Below, one piece after another: positions 5,847 to 7,869 of a DNA stretch of 7,869 nt. The DNA is from Accumulibacter sp. (lineage in GTDB: Bacteria > Pseudomonadota > Gammaproteobacteria > Burkholderiales > Rhodocyclaceae). A program made the position numbers and the translations under genes. Numbering within the stretch: position 1 is the stretch's first letter; each line of letters starts with the position of its first letter. The notes under the pieces were generated by a model. The model was not told the origin of the DNA and ran no database searches. It saw only the letters and a program-made list of their open reading frames with translations. The stretch covers positions 1-7,869 of the forward strand of contig DPSD01000310.1 of NCBI GenBank assembly GCA_003538495.1, written 5' to 3'.

Positions 5847-7112
5847 CTAGGTGCCCGACAGCGTCTCGCGAGCGAGCATCGCATCCTTCTCGGCTTTGAC
5901 TAGCGGGTGGTAGCACTCGGCGGGCTGGGCGCCGAGATGGCCGACACAGGCGTTGCAATCGACGCAGAGTGGTCCGGGCTGCTGGTCGCGAATGTGGCGG
6001 TAGAAGTAGGGGTCGGCAATGAAGGCGCGGCCGGCCGAGACGGCGTCGCACTTGCCGGCGCTGATCGCTGCCTCCATCGCTTCGCGGGTGCGAAAGCCGC
6101 CGACGCAGATCACGGGAATGGCCAGCCGCTGCTTGAACTGCGGCGTGTAGTCGAGATTATAGCCCTGGCGTCTCTTCCAGAGCAGGTTGCTGGCCAGCGT
6201 CACCAGCGGCCGGAAAACCCGCAGCAGAGTGCGGCGCAGCGGTGGCAGGTAGCGCATGCTGCCCTCCAGCATGTTGCGCAGGCAAAGATCAAAAGTGCCA
6301 CGGACCATCGGAAACCCCGACTCGTAGTGTCCGACCGAGATTTCGACCGCGTCGATGCCCGCTTGCTGCAGCATTACGGCCGCCTCGACCAGTTCGCCGG
6401 TCTTCAGGCCGTCGCGCAGCGGCAGCCAGTCGGAGCCGTTCATCTTGACGATCACCGGAAAACCCGGGCCGAGGCGGGTGCGGATGGCCTGAATGATCTC
6501 GCGGATGAAGCGCGTGCGGTTCTCCAACGAGCCGCCGTATTGGTCGCTGCGCCGATTGGTGTAGGGCGTCAGGAACTGGCTCAGCAGGTAACCGTTGGCC
6601 GAATGCAGTTGGACTCCGTCGAAGCCGGCGCGCTGGCAGCGCTCGGCGGCATCGGCGAACTGCCCGACCAGGCGCTGGATCTGTGCCGGCGTCAGCGGCA
6701 GCGGTCTGGTACCGGTCAGCAGGTCCTTCACGTCGGAGGCGGAAAACGCCTCGGGCGACTGCGCAAAACGCGGGATCACCTGGCGCCCGCAATGGTTGAG
6801 CTGGGCAAAGAACTTCGCCCCCTGCGCGTGCACGGCATCGACCACCTTCGCCAGACCGGCGATCTTGTCGTCGTCGTCGACGCCCAGTTGCAGCGGTGCC
6901 GATTTGCCGTCGCGGCTGACGTAGATGTTGCCGGTGATGATCAGCGGCGTGCCGCCGCGGGCGATCGGCACGTAGAAGTCGACCACCGCATCGGTGGCAA
7001 GGCCGTCTGCTGTGCCTCGCGTTTCCGCGGTGGCGGTCTTGAAAAGCCGTCCGGGCAGGACCAGTCGTCCGATGCCGATGGGCTTGAAGAGGACGCTGCC
7101 TGGTGCCGACAT
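5847..7112 (-). CDS. NADH:flavin oxidoreductase, Old Yellow Enzyme family (FMN ene-reductase-like) with C-terminal Cys motif
   Basis: This 421-aa soluble enzyme has a single FMN-binding TIM barrel. LFKPIGIGRLVLPGRLFKTATAE marks the N-terminus, and AQLNHCGRQ (103-111) is a flavin-site segment. The block from GVQLHSANGYLLSQFL through TPYTNRRSDQYGGSLENR (166-199) is the strongest family signature. His170 and Asn173 form the H-x-x-N pair that holds the substrate carbonyl in ene-reductases; dienoyl-CoA reductases usually have H-x-x-H. VGGFRTREAMEAAISAGKCDAVSAGRAFIADP (337-368) is the phosphate-binding end of the barrel. Cysteines 383, 386, 389 and 400 make a C-x2-C-x2-C-x10-C motif resembling the [4Fe-4S] site of trimethylamine dehydrogenase and dienoyl-CoA reductase. 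The C-terminal FAD/NAD domains of those enzymes are absent. The likely reaction is NAD(P)H-dependent reduction of an activated C=C bond; the substrate is unknown. The start ATG 7112 has AGGAG 7 nt upstream. Confidence 0.93.
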   Translation of the reverse strand: MSAPGSVLFKPIGIGRLVLPGRLFKTATAETRGTADGLATDAVVDFYVPIARGGTPLIITGNIYVSRDGKSAPLQLGVDDDDKIAGLAKVVDAVHAQGAKFFAQLNHCGRQVIPRFAQSPEAFSASDVKDLLTGTRPLPLTPAQIQRLVGQFADAAERCQRAGFDGVQLHSANGYLLSQFLTPYTNRRSDQYGGSLENRTRFIREIIQAIRTRLGPGFPVIVKMNGSDWLPLRDGLKTGELVEAAVMLQQAGIDAVEISVGHYESGFPMVRGTFDLCLRNMLEGSMRYLPPLRRTLLRVFRPLVTLASNLLWKRRQGYNLDYTPQFKQRLAIPVICVGGFRTREAMEAAISAGKCDAVSAGRAFIADPYFYRHIRDQQPGPLCVDCNACVGHLGAQPAECYHPLVKAEKDAMLARETLSGT

Positions 7113-7244
7113 GGAGTGCTCCTGATGGCGCGGCTGCCCGGAAGACGCCAGCCGGCGGGTTACCTTCCGAAAGGCCGAAGCGGGTTGTGGCTCTTGCCGT
7201 TGCCGGGTCTTGCCTGCGTGGGCATCGGTCAGGCCGGGATTGCT

Positions 7245-7268
7245 GGGTGGAGATCCGTCTCCGGACCC
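7245..7268 (-). terminator. Hairpin downstream of the GltI-like gene, possible terminator
   Basis: GGGT-GGAGA pairs with TCTCC-GG-ACCC around the tetraloop TCCG, nine pairs with a 2-nt bulge. It lies about 40 nt past the binding-protein stop codon (7307-7309). A second short palindrome, GCGAGCGCTCGC (7279-7290), is nearer the stop. There is no T-run. The 194-bp gap (7113-7306) otherwise shows only the oxidoreductase ribosome binding site. Confidence 0.35.
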
Positions 7269-7306
7269 CCGAGCCGGCGCGAGCGCTCGCTGGCGACCGC
7301 TTCAGT

Positions 7307-7869
7307 TCACTCCGGCAGGCCGTTCAGCAGAATCATCACCGTCAGCACTTCACCGGGCTTGCCGAGCGGCCCGAACCAGTTCTGGAGGACCGGGCCGATC
7401 TCGCCGCTGCGATATAGCTGTGCCAGCGTGCGATCGACGGCTAGTCGCAACTCGGCGTCGCGGCGCATCATCAGCCCATAGGGTTCGTAGGTGAACTGGT
7501 TTTCCGCGACCGTATAGGCCTTGCCTTCCCCGCCAAGCAGGGCGGTGGTGATCAATACCGTGCGATCGGCTGCGTACGCCGTTGCTGTCTTGTTCTGCAG
7601 CGCCGCCAGGGCTTCGTTATGGTCCTTGACCTTGATCAGCTGAATTCCCAGCTTTTCGGCCGCCACCAGCTTTTCCATCGCCTTTTCAGTTGTCGTTCCG
7701 CTCACCACTGCGATGCGCTGCCCCTTGATATCGTCCAGTGATTTCGGATTCTCGCCGCTGCGGTACAGCAAGCTGGCGCCATCGACAAAGGTCATCAGGC
7801 TGAAATCGAAGTCGGCGCGGCGCGATATCGTCTGGGTGGTGTTGCCGCACTCGATGTCGATCGCACCGC
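7307..7869 (-). CDS. Glutamate/aspartate-type ABC transporter substrate-binding protein (GltI-like), C-terminal part, cut by the right window edge
   Basis: The last 186 residues are visible; about 110 N-terminal residues, including the signal peptide, should lie beyond the edge (E. coli GltI is 302 aa). The visible part opens with GAIDIECGNTTQTISRRADFDFS, equivalent to the DFECGSTTNN region of GltI. This is the ligand-binding strand of family 3 proteins specific for acidic amino acids. It continues with DIKGQRIAVVSGTTTEKAMEKL (the hinge and second lobe), VKDHNEALAALQNKTATAYAADRTVL, and YEPYGLMMRRDAELRLAVDRTLAQLYRSGEIGPVLQNWFG. The tail GPLGKPGEVLTVMILLNGLPE is typical of proteobacterial homologues. 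In the periplasm it would deliver glutamate or aspartate to an ABC importer, whose permease and ATPase genes are not downstream here and may lie outside the window or elsewhere. The ligand is inferred by resemblance. Confidence 0.92.
   Translation of the reverse strand, partial: GAIDIECGNTTQTISRRADFDFSLMTFVDGASLLYRSGENPKSLDDIKGQRIAVVSGTTTEKAMEKLVAAEKLGIQLIKVKDHNEALAALQNKTATAYAADRTVLITTALLGGEGKAYTVAENQFTYEPYGLMMRRDAELRLAVDRTLAQLYRSGEIGPVLQNWFGPLGKPGEVLTVMILLNGLPE

Noticed and set aside
5696..5884. 62-aa frame on the - strand between oxidoreductase and regulator
   Set aside because: It overlaps the oxidoreductase 3' end and the regulator's dyad and promoter. It is rich in Arg and Cys with no recognisable fold.
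5907..7481. 524-aa open frame on the + strand, the longest by length in the window
   Set aside because: It is antisense to the Old Yellow Enzyme gene and the GltI-like gene, both with clear family signatures. It shows no motif of its own.
1..7869. Search for CRISPR arrays, tRNA/rRNA, insertion sequences, phage or toxin-antitoxin genes
   Set aside because: No regularly spaced repeats, tRNA-like cloverleaf, transposase motifs or terminal inverted repeats were seen by reading both strands.

Overview
The window is GC-rich DNA with dense, conventional bacterial coding. The gene families (HrpA, a GntP-type permease, family 3 periplasmic binding proteins, a MerR/B12 regulator, an Old Yellow Enzyme) and the base composition suggest a betaproteobacterium, perhaps of the Rhodocyclales group. 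That placement is an inference from gene content only. No RNA genes, CRISPR arrays, insertion sequences or phage genes were seen. The region looks like ordinary chromosome with a few unusual details.

Left part (1-3670): the 5' third of hrpA, a DEAH-box RNA helicase gene, runs leftward off the window edge. Divergent from it, after about 270 bp holding a plausible sigma-70 promoter, is a two-gene operon on the + strand. It encodes a GntP-family secondary transporter (1434-2840) and, 11 bp later, a secreted family 3 solute-binding protein (2852-3670). No ABC permease or ATPase gene is in sight, so this binding protein is paired with a secondary carrier. That is the most unusual arrangement in the window.

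Middle (3671-5846): after two small hairpins and a 200 bp gap with a perfect TATAAT box and an 18 bp dyad comes a gene for a GAF-domain sensor protein of 252 aa with a cluster of cysteines. It converges, across a hairpin that may terminate both genes, with a MerR-family regulator carrying a cobalamin-binding domain of the CarH/LitR photoreceptor type. The regulator keeps the Trp-x9-Glu-His cap motif and the Glu-x-His-x-x-Gly cobalamin-ligand motif, but has Met where Thermus CarH has its light-state upper-ligand His. Its upstream region holds a perfect 13 bp dyad overlapping a candidate -35 box, with a degenerate second copy over the ribosome binding site. This pattern suggests autoregulation.

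Right part (5847-7869): two more leftward genes follow. One is an FMN-dependent Old Yellow Enzyme family oxidoreductase with a C-terminal four-cysteine motif but no FAD/NAD domain. The other is the C-terminal part of a GltI-like glutamate/aspartate-type ABC binding protein, cut by the right edge. Hairpins in the gaps suggest these are separate transcription units.

Many long open frames lie antisense to the real genes (opposite hrpA, the permease, the binding protein and the oxidoreductase). They are by-products of high GC content and are not annotated.
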